64,000 nt of DNA. It comes from JARYGU01 sp033795365 (lineage in GTDB: Bacteria; Pseudomonadota; Alphaproteobacteria; Rhizobiales; Rhizobiaceae). The stretch lies in NCBI GenBank assembly GCA_033795365.1, contig JARYGU010000010.1:1-64000 (forward strand), read 5' to 3'. Below are positions 14,250-23,680 of this stretch, piece after piece. The notes under the pieces were generated by a model. The model was not told where the DNA came from and did not search any database. It was given only the letters and a program-made list of their open reading frames with translations. Every line of letters begins with the position of its first letter. Within the stretch, counting starts at the first letter, position 1. The position numbers were made by a program, and so were the translations under genes.

Positions 14250-15779
14250 ATGCTTGCCGAGATTCCCGCCGTCCTCGTCCTGAACGCCAAAGACAATGTC
14301 GGGGTCGTGCCCGCCAATGTGGACGCCGGCAGGCCGCTCGTGCGCGGCATCGTCGCGGCGGAGCGCATCCCCCGCGGCCACAAGGTTGCCATCGCGCCGA
14401 TCACCGTGGGGGCTCCGGTTCTCAAGTACGGCCAGATCATCGGCTATGCGACACGGGAGATCCGGCCTGGCGAGCATGTGCACCTGCAGAACCTCGCCAT
14501 TCTCGACGTCACGTTGAAGCACGAGTTCTGCGTCGACAATGCGCCGCCCGTCATGGTCCCGGAGGCGGAACGACGCACCTTCAAGGGATACGACCGCGGC
14601 AACGGCCGCATCGGAACGCGCAACTATATCGGCGTTCTCTCGACGGTGAACTGTTCCGCCACCGTCTCGCGCTATGTCGCGGAGCATTATGCCCGCAAGT
14701 TTCGCGAGAACGGCCACCCAAATATCGACGGCGTGGTGGCGCTGACCTATGGCGGCGGCTGCGCGATCAACATGAAATCCGAAGGCGGGCGTATCCTGAC
14801 CCGCACCTTCAAGGGCTATGCGCGAAACCCGAACTTCGGCGGCATCCTGATGATCGGGCTCGGCTGCGAGACTTTCCAGTACGGTCCGCTCGTGGAAGAG
14901 GCAGGACTGGAGGAAGGCAAGACCTTCCGCACCATGATGATCCAGAACCAGGGCGGCACGCGCAAGACCATCGAGGCGGCCTGCGAGATGATCGACGACA
15001 TGCTGCCCGATGTCGGCGCGATCGCCCGCACCTCGCTGCCGCTCTCCGGCATCAAGCTGGCGCTCGAATGCGGCGGCTCGGACGGCTATTCCGGTATTTC
15101 CGCCAATCCGGCACTTGGCATCGCCTCCGATCTGCTTGTGAAGGAGGGGGCAACGACGGTGCTCGCCGAAACGCCGGAAATCTACGGCGCCGAGCATCTC
15201 CTGACGCGCCGCGCCAGCCGGCCGGAGGTGGCCGAGAAGCTGCTTTCGCGCATCGACTGGTGGCGCGACTATACGGCGAGGAACGAGGCCGAGCTCAACA
15301 ACAATCCCTCCCACGGCAACAAGGCGGGCGGGCTCACGACGATCCTCGAAAAGTCGCTCGGCGCCGTCGCCAAGGGCGGCTCGATGCCGCTGAATGCCGT
15401 CTACGAATATGCCGAGGAGGTCAGGGAAAGCGGCTTCGTCTTCATGGACACGCCCGGCTACGACCCGGCCGCCGTCACCGGCCAGATCGCCGGCGGCTGC
15501 AACCTCGTCGCGTTTACGACCGGTCGCGGCTCGGTCTCCGGCTACAAGCCCGCCCCTTGCATCAAGATCGCGACGAACACGCCCATGTACGAACACATCA
15601 AAGATGACATGGACATCAACTGCGGCACCATCGTCGATGGCACCGAGACGATCGAGGAGGCAGGAAAGCGTATCTTCGAGCTGGTGATCGCCACCGCCTC
15701 CGGCCGGAAGACCGCGAGCGAGGCCTACGACTACGGCGACAACGAGTTCGTACCCTGGCAGGTCGGCGCAATCACGTAA
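14250..15779 (+). CDS. UxaA/GarD-family sugar-acid dehydratase with N-terminal SAF domain
   Basis: The 509-residue protein combines an N-terminal SAF domain (about 1-90, with NAKDNVGVV and RGIVAAERIPRGHKVA) with the altronate/galactarate dehydratase core. That core starts at GYDRGNGRIGTRNYIG and includes the cysteine motifs YGGGCAIN, CGGSDGYSGI and DINCGTIVDG, the probable Fe2+ ligands. These enzymes dehydrate hexuronate-derived acids such as altronate and galactarate. Length lies between UxaA and GarD. AGGAAC precedes the ATG. It is convergent with a GntR gene 33 bases away. The substrate is not decided by sequence; the sugar-oxidation genes upstream suggest a related aldonate or aldarate. 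Confidence 0.85.
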   Translation: MLAEIPAVLVLNAKDNVGVVPANVDAGRPLVRGIVAAERIPRGHKVAIAPITVGAPVLKYGQIIGYATREIRPGEHVHLQNLAILDVTLKHEFCVDNAPPVMVPEAERRTFKGYDRGNGRIGTRNYIGVLSTVNCSATVSRYVAEHYARKFRENGHPNIDGVVALTYGGGCAINMKSEGGRILTRTFKGYARNPNFGGILMIGLGCETFQYGPLVEEAGLEEGKTFRTMMIQNQGGTRKTIEAACEMIDDMLPDVGAIARTSLPLSGIKLALECGGSDGYSGISANPALGIASDLLVKEGATTVLAETPEIYGAEHLLTRRASRPEVAEKLLSRIDWWRDYTARNEAELNNNPSHGNKAGGLTTILEKSLGAVAKGGSMPLNAVYEYAEEVRESGFVFMDTPGYDPAAVTGQIAGGCNLVAFTTGRGSVSGYKPAPCIKIATNTPMYEHIKDDMDINCGTIVDGTETIEEAGKRIFELVIATASGRKTASEAYDYGDNEFVPWQVGAIT

Positions 15780-15812
15780 GCGGCTTCGCCCGTAATCGTC
15801 ACGCAGAACGTT

Positions 15813-16838
15813 TCATAAGCCTGCCTGCCGGGTATCTATAGCATATGCCGGCCGCTCCGGCACATGCGAGGCGCGCACCTCCCGAACCCGGCCGATCACC
15901 TTCGGAAGAGAGATCGTGATGTGGTTGCGCAGCGCTTCCGCAGCGCCGGTTGCGTTACCCGCCTCGATCGCGCGGAAGACTTCGAGATGCTCGGCTATGA
16001 AGGGTTCGCGCTCCGGCAGGGCGAGCGAGATACCCATGATGTGCTTGCTGACATTGAGCATGGAGCCGGCGCGGCGAAGCGCAATCAGGATTTCGCGGTT
16101 CGGGCAGTGGCCGAGGCATGTGACGTGAAGGTCCGTTTCCATTCCGTCCATCTCCTCATGCGAGAGCCTTGGATAGACGGCAAGCGCCCGCTTCAGCCGG
16201 GACACCATGCCCAAGCGTTCCGCCACCGGGATATGCGGGATCGCCTGCGCCAGCGCGACCGGCTCCAGCGCGATGCGGATGTCGCAGAGGTCGCGCATCC
16301 GCTTTTCGTCGAGCGGCACGACCGTCCAGCGCATTCGCTCGTCCTTTTCGACGATGCCGAGGCTTTCCAGCCGCGTCAGCGCATCGCGCGCCACCTGCCT
16401 GCCGACGCGCTTGGCCCGCGCAAGCTCTACCTCGTTGATCCGGTAGCGCCCGAAGACGGAAAGATGCACCGTTTCGCGTTCCAGCGCCTCGTAGATGGCC
16501 TCCCAGGCCGGCACCTTGCGAAGACCGGGCGCCTCCTCGTTCACACCCAGCATCTCAGGCGTCAGGACGACCTTCCTCGGCGCTCCCCTTCCCTGCCCGA
16601 CGAGGAAGCCGCGGCCGTCGAAGCGGCGGATCAGGCCCGCTTCTTGCAATAGTGCGAATGCCTGGCGCACGGGCGTCCGCGTGGAGGAAAAGACGTTCGC
16701 CACATGCCCTTCGAGGAGCAATGCTCCCTTCGGCAGGCGGTTCTGCCGGATGGCCTCCGCAAGATTGTCGTGGATGCGCAGATAGAGAGGAGCGTTGCCC
16801 GCCAAGGCTTCCGCGATTTCGCGCCCTTCTTGTCCCAT
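15813..16838 (-). CDS. GntR-family regulator with two winged-helix domains and FCD
   Basis: Start at 16838 follows AGGGGAAG; the frame is open further upstream. The 341-residue protein has a first GntR-like winged helix (about 18-80: LYLRIHDNLAEAIRQNRL to GFLVGQG), then a second winged helix (about 110-180: AWEAIYEALERETVHLSVFG to ESLGIVEKD). An FCD-type helical ligand domain follows (about 190-320). Typical FCD regulators have only one winged helix. It is convergent with the UxaA-like dehydratase and divergent from ilvD, so either may be its target. A dyad at 17020-17041 is a candidate site. Confidence 0.75.
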   Translation of the reverse strand: MGQEGREIAEALAGNAPLYLRIHDNLAEAIRQNRLPKGALLLEGHVANVFSSTRTPVRQAFALLQEAGLIRRFDGRGFLVGQGRGAPRKVVLTPEMLGVNEEAPGLRKVPAWEAIYEALERETVHLSVFGRYRINEVELARAKRVGRQVARDALTRLESLGIVEKDERMRWTVVPLDEKRMRDLCDIRIALEPVALAQAIPHIPVAERLGMVSRLKRALAVYPRLSHEEMDGMETDLHVTCLGHCPNREILIALRRAGSMLNVSKHIMGISLALPEREPFIAEHLEVFRAIEAGNATGAAEALRNHITISLPKVIGRVREVRASHVPERPAYAIDTRQAGL

Positions 16839-17019
16839 TGCTTCCCCTGGCATAATCGGCGCCGACATTCCCACAAATGCATTCTGCCGACAACAGTCAC
16901 GGCCAAACTGCCGCGAAGCAAGAAAATTGCGCCGGCGCATGCAAAAATCCGCATTCCTTTCGTGACGCGGCGGCCGATTTGCGCTAGGGAACCCCTGTCG
17001 AGGCTGGCATCATGAAGGT

Positions 17020-17041
17020 TTGATGACCATATGTCAGTCAA
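17020..17041. promoter_or_regulatory. Imperfect dyad upstream of ilvD
   Basis: TTGATGAC (17020-17027) and GTCAGTCAA (17033-17041) form an imperfect inverted repeat around CATAT, ending 23 bases before the ilvD ATG. It may be an operator for the divergent GntR protein. It is read by eye and could be chance. Confidence 0.3.
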
Positions 17042-17064
17042 CTTTATCCCGAGGAAATGTCGTC

Positions 17065-18903
17065 ATGCCCGCATATCGCTCCCGAACCACCACCCACGGC
17101 CGCAACATGGCCGGTGCCCGCGGCCTCTGGCGCGCGACCGGCATGAAGGACAGTGACTTCGGAAAGCCGATCATCGCGGTGGTGAATTCCTTCACGCAGT
17201 TCGTTCCCGGCCACGTGCACCTCAAGGACCTCGGCCAGCTCGTCGCGCGCGAGATCGAGGCGGCCGGCGGCGTCGCCAAGGAGTTCAACACGATCGCCGT
17301 CGACGACGGTATCGCCATGGGCCACGACGGCATGCTCTATTCGCTGCCGTCGCGCGAGATCATTGCCGACTCGGTCGAATACATGGTCAACGCGCATTGC
17401 GCCGATGCGATGGTCTGCATCTCGAACTGCGACAAGATCACGCCCGGCATGCTGAACGCCGCCATGCGCCTCAACATCCCGGCGGTCTTCGTTTCCGGCG
17501 GCCCGATGGAGGCCGGCAAGGTCGTGCTGCATGGCAAGACCCACGCGCTCGACCTGGTCGACGCCATGGTCGCCGCCGCCGACGACAAGGTCTCCGACGA
17601 AGACGTTCAGGTCATCGAGCGTTCCGCCTGCCCGACCTGCGGCTCCTGCTCCGGCATGTTCACCGCCAACTCGATGAACTGTCTGACGGAAGCGCTCGGC
17701 CTGTCGCTCCCCGGCAACGGCTCGACGCTCGCCACCCACGCCGACCGCAAGCGCCTCTTCGTGGAGGCCGGCCATCTCATCGTCGATCTCGCGCGGCGCT
17801 ACTACGAGCAGGAGGACGAGAGCGTGCTGCCGCGAAACGTCGCCAACCGCCGCGCCTTCGAGAACGCCATGTCGCTCGACATCGCAATGGGCGGCTCGAC
17901 CAATACCGTCCTGCACATCCTCGCCGCTGCCTATGAGGGCGGGATCGATTTCACGCTGGACGACATCGACCGGCTGTCCCGCAAGGTCCCCTGCCTCTCC
18001 AAGGTCGCGCCGGCAAAGGCCGACGTGCACATGGAAGACGTCCACCGCGCCGGCGGCATCATGTCGATCCTCGGCGAGCTCGACAAGGGCGGCCTCATCA
18101 ACCGCGACAGCCCGACGGTACATGCCGAAACGCTCGGCGACGCCATCGACCGCTGGGACATCACCCGAACCAACAGCGAGACGGTGCGCAACTTCTTCCG
18201 CGCCGCGCCCGGCGGCATCCCGACGCAGGTGGCCTTCAGCCAGGCGGCCCGCTGGGACGACCTCGATACGGACCGCGAAAAGGGCGTCATCCGCTCGGTC
18301 GAGCATCCCTTCTCCAAGGATGGCGGTCTTGCCGTTCTCAAGGGCAACATCGCACTCGACGGCTGCATCGTGAAGACCGCCGGCGTCGATGAATCGATCC
18401 TGAAATTCACCGGTCCCGCCGTCGTCTTCGAAAGCCAGGACGCCGCCGTCAAGGGCATCCTCGGCAACGAGGTCAAGGCCGGCGACGTCGTCGTCATCCG
18501 CTACGAAGGCCCGAAGGGCGGTCCCGGCATGCAGGAAATGCTCTATCCGACGAGCTACCTGAAGTCGAAAGGCCTCGGCAAGGCCTGCGCGCTCATCACC
18601 GACGGCCGCTTCTCGGGTGGCACCTCCGGCCTCTCCATCGGCCATGCCTCGCCGGAAGCGGCGAACGGCGGGACGATCGGGCTGGTGCGCAACGGCGACA
18701 CGATCGAGATCGACATCCCGAACCGCACGATCAACCTCGCCGTATCGGAAGCCGAGCTCGCCTCGCGCCGCGCCGAGCAGGACAAGCTCGGCTGGAAGCC
18801 TGCCGCCCCGCGCAAGCGCAACGTCACGACGGCGCTCAAGGCCTATGCCGCCTTCGCCACCTCCGCCGACCGCGGCGCGGTGCGCGATCTCGGCGACCAT
18901 TGA
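17065..18903 (+). CDS. ilvD: Dihydroxy-acid dehydratase
   Basis: The 612-residue enzyme catalyses the dehydration step of valine, leucine and isoleucine synthesis and carries an Fe-S cluster. Conserved cysteine motifs are visible: SNCDKITPGM near residue 120 and CPTCGSCSGMFTANSMNC near 195. C-terminal GRFSGGTSGLSIGH is also typical. Length and sequence favour true IlvD over the sugar-acid dehydratase Edd, or over the arabinonate branch of the family. Start 17065 has GAGG ten bases upstream; an upstream in-frame start at 17020 lacks one. It is followed by a strong terminator. Proximity to sugar-acid genes may be coincidental. Confidence 0.93.
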   Translation: MPAYRSRTTTHGRNMAGARGLWRATGMKDSDFGKPIIAVVNSFTQFVPGHVHLKDLGQLVAREIEAAGGVAKEFNTIAVDDGIAMGHDGMLYSLPSREIIADSVEYMVNAHCADAMVCISNCDKITPGMLNAAMRLNIPAVFVSGGPMEAGKVVLHGKTHALDLVDAMVAAADDKVSDEDVQVIERSACPTCGSCSGMFTANSMNCLTEALGLSLPGNGSTLATHADRKRLFVEAGHLIVDLARRYYEQEDESVLPRNVANRRAFENAMSLDIAMGGSTNTVLHILAAAYEGGIDFTLDDIDRLSRKVPCLSKVAPAKADVHMEDVHRAGGIMSILGELDKGGLINRDSPTVHAETLGDAIDRWDITRTNSETVRNFFRAAPGGIPTQVAFSQAARWDDLDTDREKGVIRSVEHPFSKDGGLAVLKGNIALDGCIVKTAGVDESILKFTGPAVVFESQDAAVKGILGNEVKAGDVVVIRYEGPKGGPGMQEMLYPTSYLKSKGLGKACALITDGRFSGGTSGLSIGHASPEAANGGTIGLVRNGDTIEIDIPNRTINLAVSEAELASRRAEQDKLGWKPAAPRKRNVTTALKAYAAFATSADRGAVRDLGDH

Positions 18904-18927
18904 CGTTTTCCGGTCGATTTTCCCTTT

Positions 18928-18960
18928 CAGCCGGCCCTACAGGGGCCGGCTGATGTTTTT
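18928..18960 (+). terminator. Rho-independent terminator after ilvD
   Basis: A perfect 10-bp stem (CAGCCGGCCC at 18928-18937 with 18943-18952) and a five-base loop are followed by ATGTTTTT. The stem overlaps the stop codon of the convergent LprI-like gene, so the last bases of that gene are also terminator sequence. Confidence 0.85.
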
Positions 18961-19296
18961 GTACGCCGCGTCCAGCTCCCGCATCCGCTCCCCATAGGCT
19001 TTCCCGATGCATTCCGCGTCCGCACCGCATGCCTGCCTTCTCTTCAGCCATGCGGATTGCTGATCCTGAAGCGTGCCCCTTGCGCCCATGGCAAGCAGGC
19101 CGGAAAGCAGCTCGAACGTCGTCACCATCCTCACATCCGCGTCATTGAGCGCACGATTCTCGCAGATCGCCTTCTCGTCCGCCGCCAAGGAGGCGGCATC
19201 GCAATCGAAGCTCGCCGCGCGGGCAGCGGGCGGCATCGTTGCGGCCGCGAGAATGGCGGCGCCCAGACATCTTGAAAACGAGCGATATGCTCCCAT
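18937..19296 (-). CDS. LprI-like (DUF1311) secreted protein
   Basis: The 119-residue protein has a signal peptide (about 1-27, ending AARAAS). It then has the cysteine pattern of LprI/DUF1311 proteins: FDCDAASLAADEKAICEN, RRQACGADAECIGKAY and a final RMRELDAAY helix. Family members are periplasmic or lipoprotein-like; one in Mycobacterium inhibits lysozyme. AGGAGG precedes the ATG at a good distance. It is a single gene convergent with ilvD, and its stop lies inside the ilvD terminator stem. Actual inhibitory activity is not shown. Confidence 0.8.
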   Translation of the reverse strand: MGAYRSFSRCLGAAILAAATMPPAARAASFDCDAASLAADEKAICENRALNDADVRMVTTFELLSGLLAMGARGTLQDQQSAWLKRRQACGADAECIGKAYGERMRELDAAYKNISRPL

Positions 19297-19444
19297 TTCC
19301 GCCTCCTATAAGCATGCAGATCGACCCTAGTTAGCGCCCGAAGATGACGGGGCAAGAGCATTTCGCCGGCAACTGCGGTTTACTTCGGCACGAAATGTTG
19401 ATACCAACATATTCTCGAATGCGGATTGAAGAGGAGCAACGAGC

Positions 19445-20179
19445 ATGAGACAGGAACATCAGGTCGTCACGCGCGAGGAATGGCTGAAGGCGCGAAAGGC
19501 GCTGCTGGAGACAGAGAAGGAAGAGACGCGGATGCGTGACCGCGTCAGGGCGCAACGCCTGGCTCTTCCCTGGGTCAAGGTCGAGAAGACCTACAGTTTC
19601 GACACTCCGGAAGGAAAGAAAACGCTGGCGGAGCTGTTCGACGGCCGCAGCCAGCTCGTGATCTATCATTTCATGTTCGGGCCAGACTGGGAGGCCGGCT
19701 GCCCCGGCTGTTCCTTCACGGTCGATCACATGGACGGCATGCTGCCGCATCTCAACAATCACGACGTGACGCTGATCGCCGTTTCCAGGGCACCGCTCGA
19801 AAAGATCGAGGCCTACAAGAAGCGCATGGGCTGGAAGCTTCCATGGGTTTCCTCCTTCGGCAGCGACTTCAACTTCGACTACCACGTCTCCTTCACCAAG
19901 GAGGATCTCGCCAAGGGAAAGGTCCTCTACAATTTCAGGGAAACCGCCTCTGCCGATGCGCATGACGAGCTGCCGGGCCTCAGCGCCTTCAGCCTCGGCG
20001 AGGACGGCTCAGTCTATCACACCTATTCCGAATATGCCCGCGGCGGAGAGGAAGTGCTCGGAACGCTGATGATCCTCGACCGGGCCCCGAAAGGCCGCAA
20101 CGAAGAATCAACCCTGAGCTTCGTGAAACGGCACGACGAGTATGAGGCCATGCCCGGGAAAAGTTCCTGCTGCGCCTGA
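19445..20179 (+). CDS. DUF899 thioredoxin-like protein
   Basis: The 244-residue protein belongs to the DUF899 group, with the family pattern LVIYHFMFGPDWEAGCPGCS near residue 75 and a thioredoxin-like core with AVSRAPLEKIEAYKKRMGW. The CPGC pair resembles a redox-active site but the family has no settled activity. AGGAG precedes the ATG. The C-terminus ends SSCCA, two adjacent cysteines. A VOC-family gene follows after 62 bases in the same direction, and the two are often found together. Cytoplasmic, as no signal peptide is present. Confidence 0.8.
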   Translation: MRQEHQVVTREEWLKARKALLETEKEETRMRDRVRAQRLALPWVKVEKTYSFDTPEGKKTLAELFDGRSQLVIYHFMFGPDWEAGCPGCSFTVDHMDGMLPHLNNHDVTLIAVSRAPLEKIEAYKKRMGWKLPWVSSFGSDFNFDYHVSFTKEDLAKGKVLYNFRETASADAHDELPGLSAFSLGEDGSVYHTYSEYARGGEEVLGTLMILDRAPKGRNEESTLSFVKRHDEYEAMPGKSSCCA

Positions 20180-20241
20180 AGGCGGCCGGAGGCCGCGCAG
20201 AAATTGCAGCAGGATCGCAGAAGCCTGGAGGAGGGCTCGCA

Positions 20242-21009
20242 ATGATGAAGCATGGCGAATTTGTCTGGTACGATCTCGTTACGACGGATCTGGCGGCGGC
20301 GGAAGCGTTCTACAAGTCCGTGGTCGGCTGGGAGGCATCCGATTCCGGCCTTCCCGGCGCCAAATACATGATCCTGTCCATCGGGGACAAACCCATAGGC
20401 GGCATGATGGCCATCCCCGCGGAAGCGGGACAGATGCCGCCGGCCTGGAATGCCCATGTCGCCGTCGACGATGTGGATGCGGCCGCCGCCAAGGCGGCCT
20501 CGCTTGGCGGAAAGGTGCTGCGCGGGCCGGAGAATATCCCCGAGGTCGGCCGCTTCGCCGTGATCGCCGATCCGCACGGGGCAGTCATCATGATCTTCAA
20601 GGGCAGCATGGAGAACCCTCCGCCCAAGCCCGAGCCGATGTCTCCCGGATCGTTCGGCTGGCACGAGCTGATGGCCGGCGACCTCGACAGCGCCTGGGAG
20701 TTCTACGCCTCGATGTTCGGCTGGACGAAGGACGAGCCGTTCGACATGGGCGAGATGGGCATCTACCAGCTCTTCTCCGTCGGCGGCCAGCAGGTCGGCG
20801 GCATGATGACGAAGCCGGCCGACATGCCGGCCCCGCCCTTCTGGCTTTACTATATCAATGTCGAGGCGATCGACGCGGCCGTGCAGAGGGTTGCGGCCGC
20901 CGGCGGCCGGGTCGTGCTCGAACCGATGGAAGTTCCCGGCGGAAGCTGGATCGTCCAGTGCCTCGATCCGCAGGGCGCCATGTTCGCAATGGCGGCAACC
21001 AAACGGTAA
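20242..21009 (+). CDS. Two-domain VOC (glyoxalase-fold) protein
   Basis: The 255-residue protein holds two tandem vicinal-oxygen-chelate domains, about 1-120 and 130-253. Each starts with a similar strand-helix (GEFVWYDLVTTDLAAAEAFY and FGWHELMAGDLDSAWEFYAS) and includes a GGMM stretch. This two-domain layout resembles the Cfp30B group of glyoxalase-like proteins. GGAGGAGGG precedes the ATG. No defined substrate can be given. It probably shares a transcript with the DUF899 gene. Confidence 0.85.
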   Translation: MMKHGEFVWYDLVTTDLAAAEAFYKSVVGWEASDSGLPGAKYMILSIGDKPIGGMMAIPAEAGQMPPAWNAHVAVDDVDAAAAKAASLGGKVLRGPENIPEVGRFAVIADPHGAVIMIFKGSMENPPPKPEPMSPGSFGWHELMAGDLDSAWEFYASMFGWTKDEPFDMGEMGIYQLFSVGGQQVGGMMTKPADMPAPPFWLYYINVEAIDAAVQRVAAAGGRVVLEPMEVPGGSWIVQCLDPQGAMFAMAATKR

Positions 21010-21208
21010 GCATAGTGTCAGCAGGGCGCGCGGCAGACGCCCGCGCCCTGTGGAAAAGACGCAACGTCACGAAAGTTTCATACTCGCGTCATGGACGTCG
21101 CGCATCTTGCGCGCGAGCCAGAACTGGACCCTCGTCCAGCAGCAGGAAGCGCATTCTGGAAGCCTTTGCCAGGCATGCCCGTAAAAATTTTGCGTTCCCG
21201 GATTTTTC

Positions 21209-23518
21209 ATGCGTCTTTCCCTGAAGCTGTCCCTGGCATCACTGATGCTGGCCGTTCTTTCCATTTCCGCAACCAGCGTCGCCGGCCTCTATCTGAGCGC
21301 CTCGCAGTCCACGGAGGCGGCGGTCGCGAAACTGGAAACGCTGGCGGACGGGCGGCGCAACGAACTCGCGCAGTATCTGCGCTCGGTCGAAGAGGATGTC
21401 CGCAATTTCGGTGAGGAGAAGGTCGTCGTGAAGGCGCTGGACGATCTTTCGGCGGCCTTCGGCGGAATAGAGGGCGATCGCACGGCGGAACTGCAAGGCC
21501 GCTATATCGACGGCAACCCGGCCGCAGAGGGCAGCAAATCGGAGCTGAAATCGGCCGGCAAGGACAAGTACGACCAATTGCACGGCCGTTACCACGGCTT
21601 CTTCCAGCGCTATGCCGAGGAAAAGGGTTACGAGGACATCCTTCTCGTCAACCTCAACGGCGATATCGTCTACTCGCTGATGAAACACCGCGATTTCGCC
21701 GGCAACCTCTCGTCGGAAGGGCTGAAGAACACCGGGCTTGCGAAGGTTTTCGCTTCCGCCGCGCCCAGCACGGAAAAGTTCGTGGTCTTCAGCGACTATG
21801 AAAACTATGCCCCTTCCGGTTCCGCCGCCGCCTTCATCGCCATCCCCGTCGCCTCCGTCGCCGGCAAGACCGGCGTCCTCGCCCTGCGGATGCCGACCGG
21901 GCGGATCGAAGCGATCCTCAACAACAGGATCGGCCTGGGAGAAACGGGGGAGGCCGTCCTCCTGAATTCGGGTGGATACTTCCTCACGAACCCCGTCCGG
22001 GGCGACGGACGGGAAATCCTGGAAAAACGCATAGACCCGGAGCTGGTGAAGACCGGCGCCGAAAATCCGATCGTCAACGCCACCCTTGCCGATCACCGCG
22101 GCGAGGAAGGCAAGGTGTCGGCGGTCGGCATCGACTTCCTCGGCGCCCGATGGACCGTCGCCGCCGTCATGGATACGAGCGAAGTGTTTGCGGCGCTCGA
22201 CAGGCTCATCCGCTGGACATTGGCCATCTCGCTCGGCGTGCTCGCCCTGACCGCGGCAATCGGCCTTTCCTTCGCCAACCGGCTTGCGCGGCCGATTTCG
22301 GCGCTCGTCGCGGACATGAACCGGCTGGCGGGCGGCGATACCTCGATCGATTGCGAGGGCAAGGAGAGAAGCGACGAGATCGGCGACATGGCCCGCTCCG
22401 TCGTCGTCTTCAGGGATGCCGCGGTCGAAAAGGGCCGGCTGCAGGCGGAAGCCTCCCGGATGCGGGAGCTCGCCGAAAGCGAGAGGCGGCAGCGCGAGGA
22501 GCAGAAGCAGGAAGAGGAAGCCCGGATCGGCGAGGCCGTGGAGGCCCTTGCCGAAGCGCTGGGGCGGCTTGCGCAGGGCGACCTCACGCGCCGCATCGGC
22601 ACTTCCTTCACCGGCAGCCTCGACCGGCTGAGGCTCGACTACAACTCCTCGGTCGGCAAGCTCGCCGAAGCGCTGGAGGAAGTCAGGGCCAACACGCACC
22701 AGATACGGGACGATTCCGGGGAGATGCAGAGGGCGCTCGATCAGCTTTCGACCCGCACGGAGACGCAGGCAAGCTCGCTCGGCGAAGCCGCCGCCGCACT
22801 GGCGGAGATGACCCAGGCCGTGCAATCGGCCGCCCGGCGCGCGACGACCGCCGAACGGCTGGCGGCGGACGCCAGGCAGAGCTCCGCCGAATCGAGCAGC
22901 GTCATGAGCAATGTCGTCTGCGCTATCAGCCAGATCGAAGCCTCCTCGCGCGAGATCGGCAACATCATCGGCGTGATCGACGAAATCGCCTTCCAGACGA
23001 ACCTGCTCGCGCTCAACGCAGGCGTCGAGGCGGCGCGGGCGGGCGAGACGGGCAAGGGGTTTGCGGTGGTCGCGCAGGAGGTCCGCGAGCTTGCGCAGCG
23101 TACCGCGGCGGCGGCACGCGAAGTCAAGCAGCTCATAACCAAATCGGCCGGCGAGGTTGCAAGGGGCGCGAGCCTCGTGCGCGCCACGGGCGGTGCGCTC
23201 GACGAAATCGCCGCCAAGGTCAATGCGATCGACGAGGAGATCAAGGAAATCGCGCAGACCGCACGCAGCCAGTCGACCGGGATCCAGGAGATAAACATCA
23301 CGGTGACGCAGCTCGATGCGGTCACGCAGCAGAATGCCGCCATGGTCGAGGAAAGCAGCGCGGTGACGCACCGGCTGAACGACGAGGCCTCTGCGCTTGC
23401 CGGCCTCGTCGGGGAGTTCCAGATCGGGACGCAGGCTCCCTTGCCGGATCGCCGCCGCCGGGAAGGCGGCGAAACGGGACAGGCAGGAGAAATCGTCCCG
23501 CTCCGGCGGCCGGCCTGA
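21209..23518 (+). CDS. Methyl-accepting chemotaxis protein
   Basis: The 769-residue protein has a first transmembrane segment at about 10-30 and a large periplasmic sensor region of roughly 300 residues. A second membrane segment lies near 335-352 (LAISLGVLALTAAIGLSFAN), followed by a HAMP domain (ARPISALVADMNRLAGGD) and a second HAMP-like segment (RLAQGDLTRRIG). The signalling domain has the hairpin tip DEIAFQTNLLALNAGVEAAR. It would signal to CheA at the inner membrane. No C-terminal CheR-binding pentapeptide is seen. The ligand is unknown. It stands alone, with no che genes nearby, and lacks a strong ribosome binding site. Confidence 0.92.
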   Translation: MRLSLKLSLASLMLAVLSISATSVAGLYLSASQSTEAAVAKLETLADGRRNELAQYLRSVEEDVRNFGEEKVVVKALDDLSAAFGGIEGDRTAELQGRYIDGNPAAEGSKSELKSAGKDKYDQLHGRYHGFFQRYAEEKGYEDILLVNLNGDIVYSLMKHRDFAGNLSSEGLKNTGLAKVFASAAPSTEKFVVFSDYENYAPSGSAAAFIAIPVASVAGKTGVLALRMPTGRIEAILNNRIGLGETGEAVLLNSGGYFLTNPVRGDGREILEKRIDPELVKTGAENPIVNATLADHRGEEGKVSAVGIDFLGARWTVAAVMDTSEVFAALDRLIRWTLAISLGVLALTAAIGLSFANRLARPISALVADMNRLAGGDTSIDCEGKERSDEIGDMARSVVVFRDAAVEKGRLQAEASRMRELAESERRQREEQKQEEEARIGEAVEALAEALGRLAQGDLTRRIGTSFTGSLDRLRLDYNSSVGKLAEALEEVRANTHQIRDDSGEMQRALDQLSTRTETQASSLGEAAAALAEMTQAVQSAARRATTAERLAADARQSSAESSSVMSNVVCAISQIEASSREIGNIIGVIDEIAFQTNLLALNAGVEAARAGETGKGFAVVAQEVRELAQRTAAAAREVKQLITKSAGEVARGASLVRATGGALDEIAAKVNAIDEEIKEIAQTARSQSTGIQEINITVTQLDAVTQQNAAMVEESSAVTHRLNDEASALAGLVGEFQIGTQAPLPDRRRREGGETGQAGEIVPLRRPA

Positions 23519-23680
23519 CGCCTCGCGAATCCCGATTGGAGACAGCCCCCGGGCGGCGCAAACGGGTGGTATACGGGTATCCGGCGGATTTTACTTAATT
23601 TTTACCGCCGAATCGAACCCTTGGATAATACTTCGGTGTTAGCTTCCGCCCGCATTATGACGATGGCTGGGTGGACAACG

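Noticed and set aside
13197..15596. 799-residue open frame on the minus strand
   Set aside because: It is antisense to the epimerase, SDR and UxaA-like genes, has no domain pattern and is typical of long shadow frames in high-G+C coding sequence.
17065..18903. ilvD read as a sugar-acid dehydratase (Edd or arabinonate type) because of its neighbours
   Set aside because: Length and motifs agree with biosynthetic IlvD, and it has a separate promoter region and terminator.
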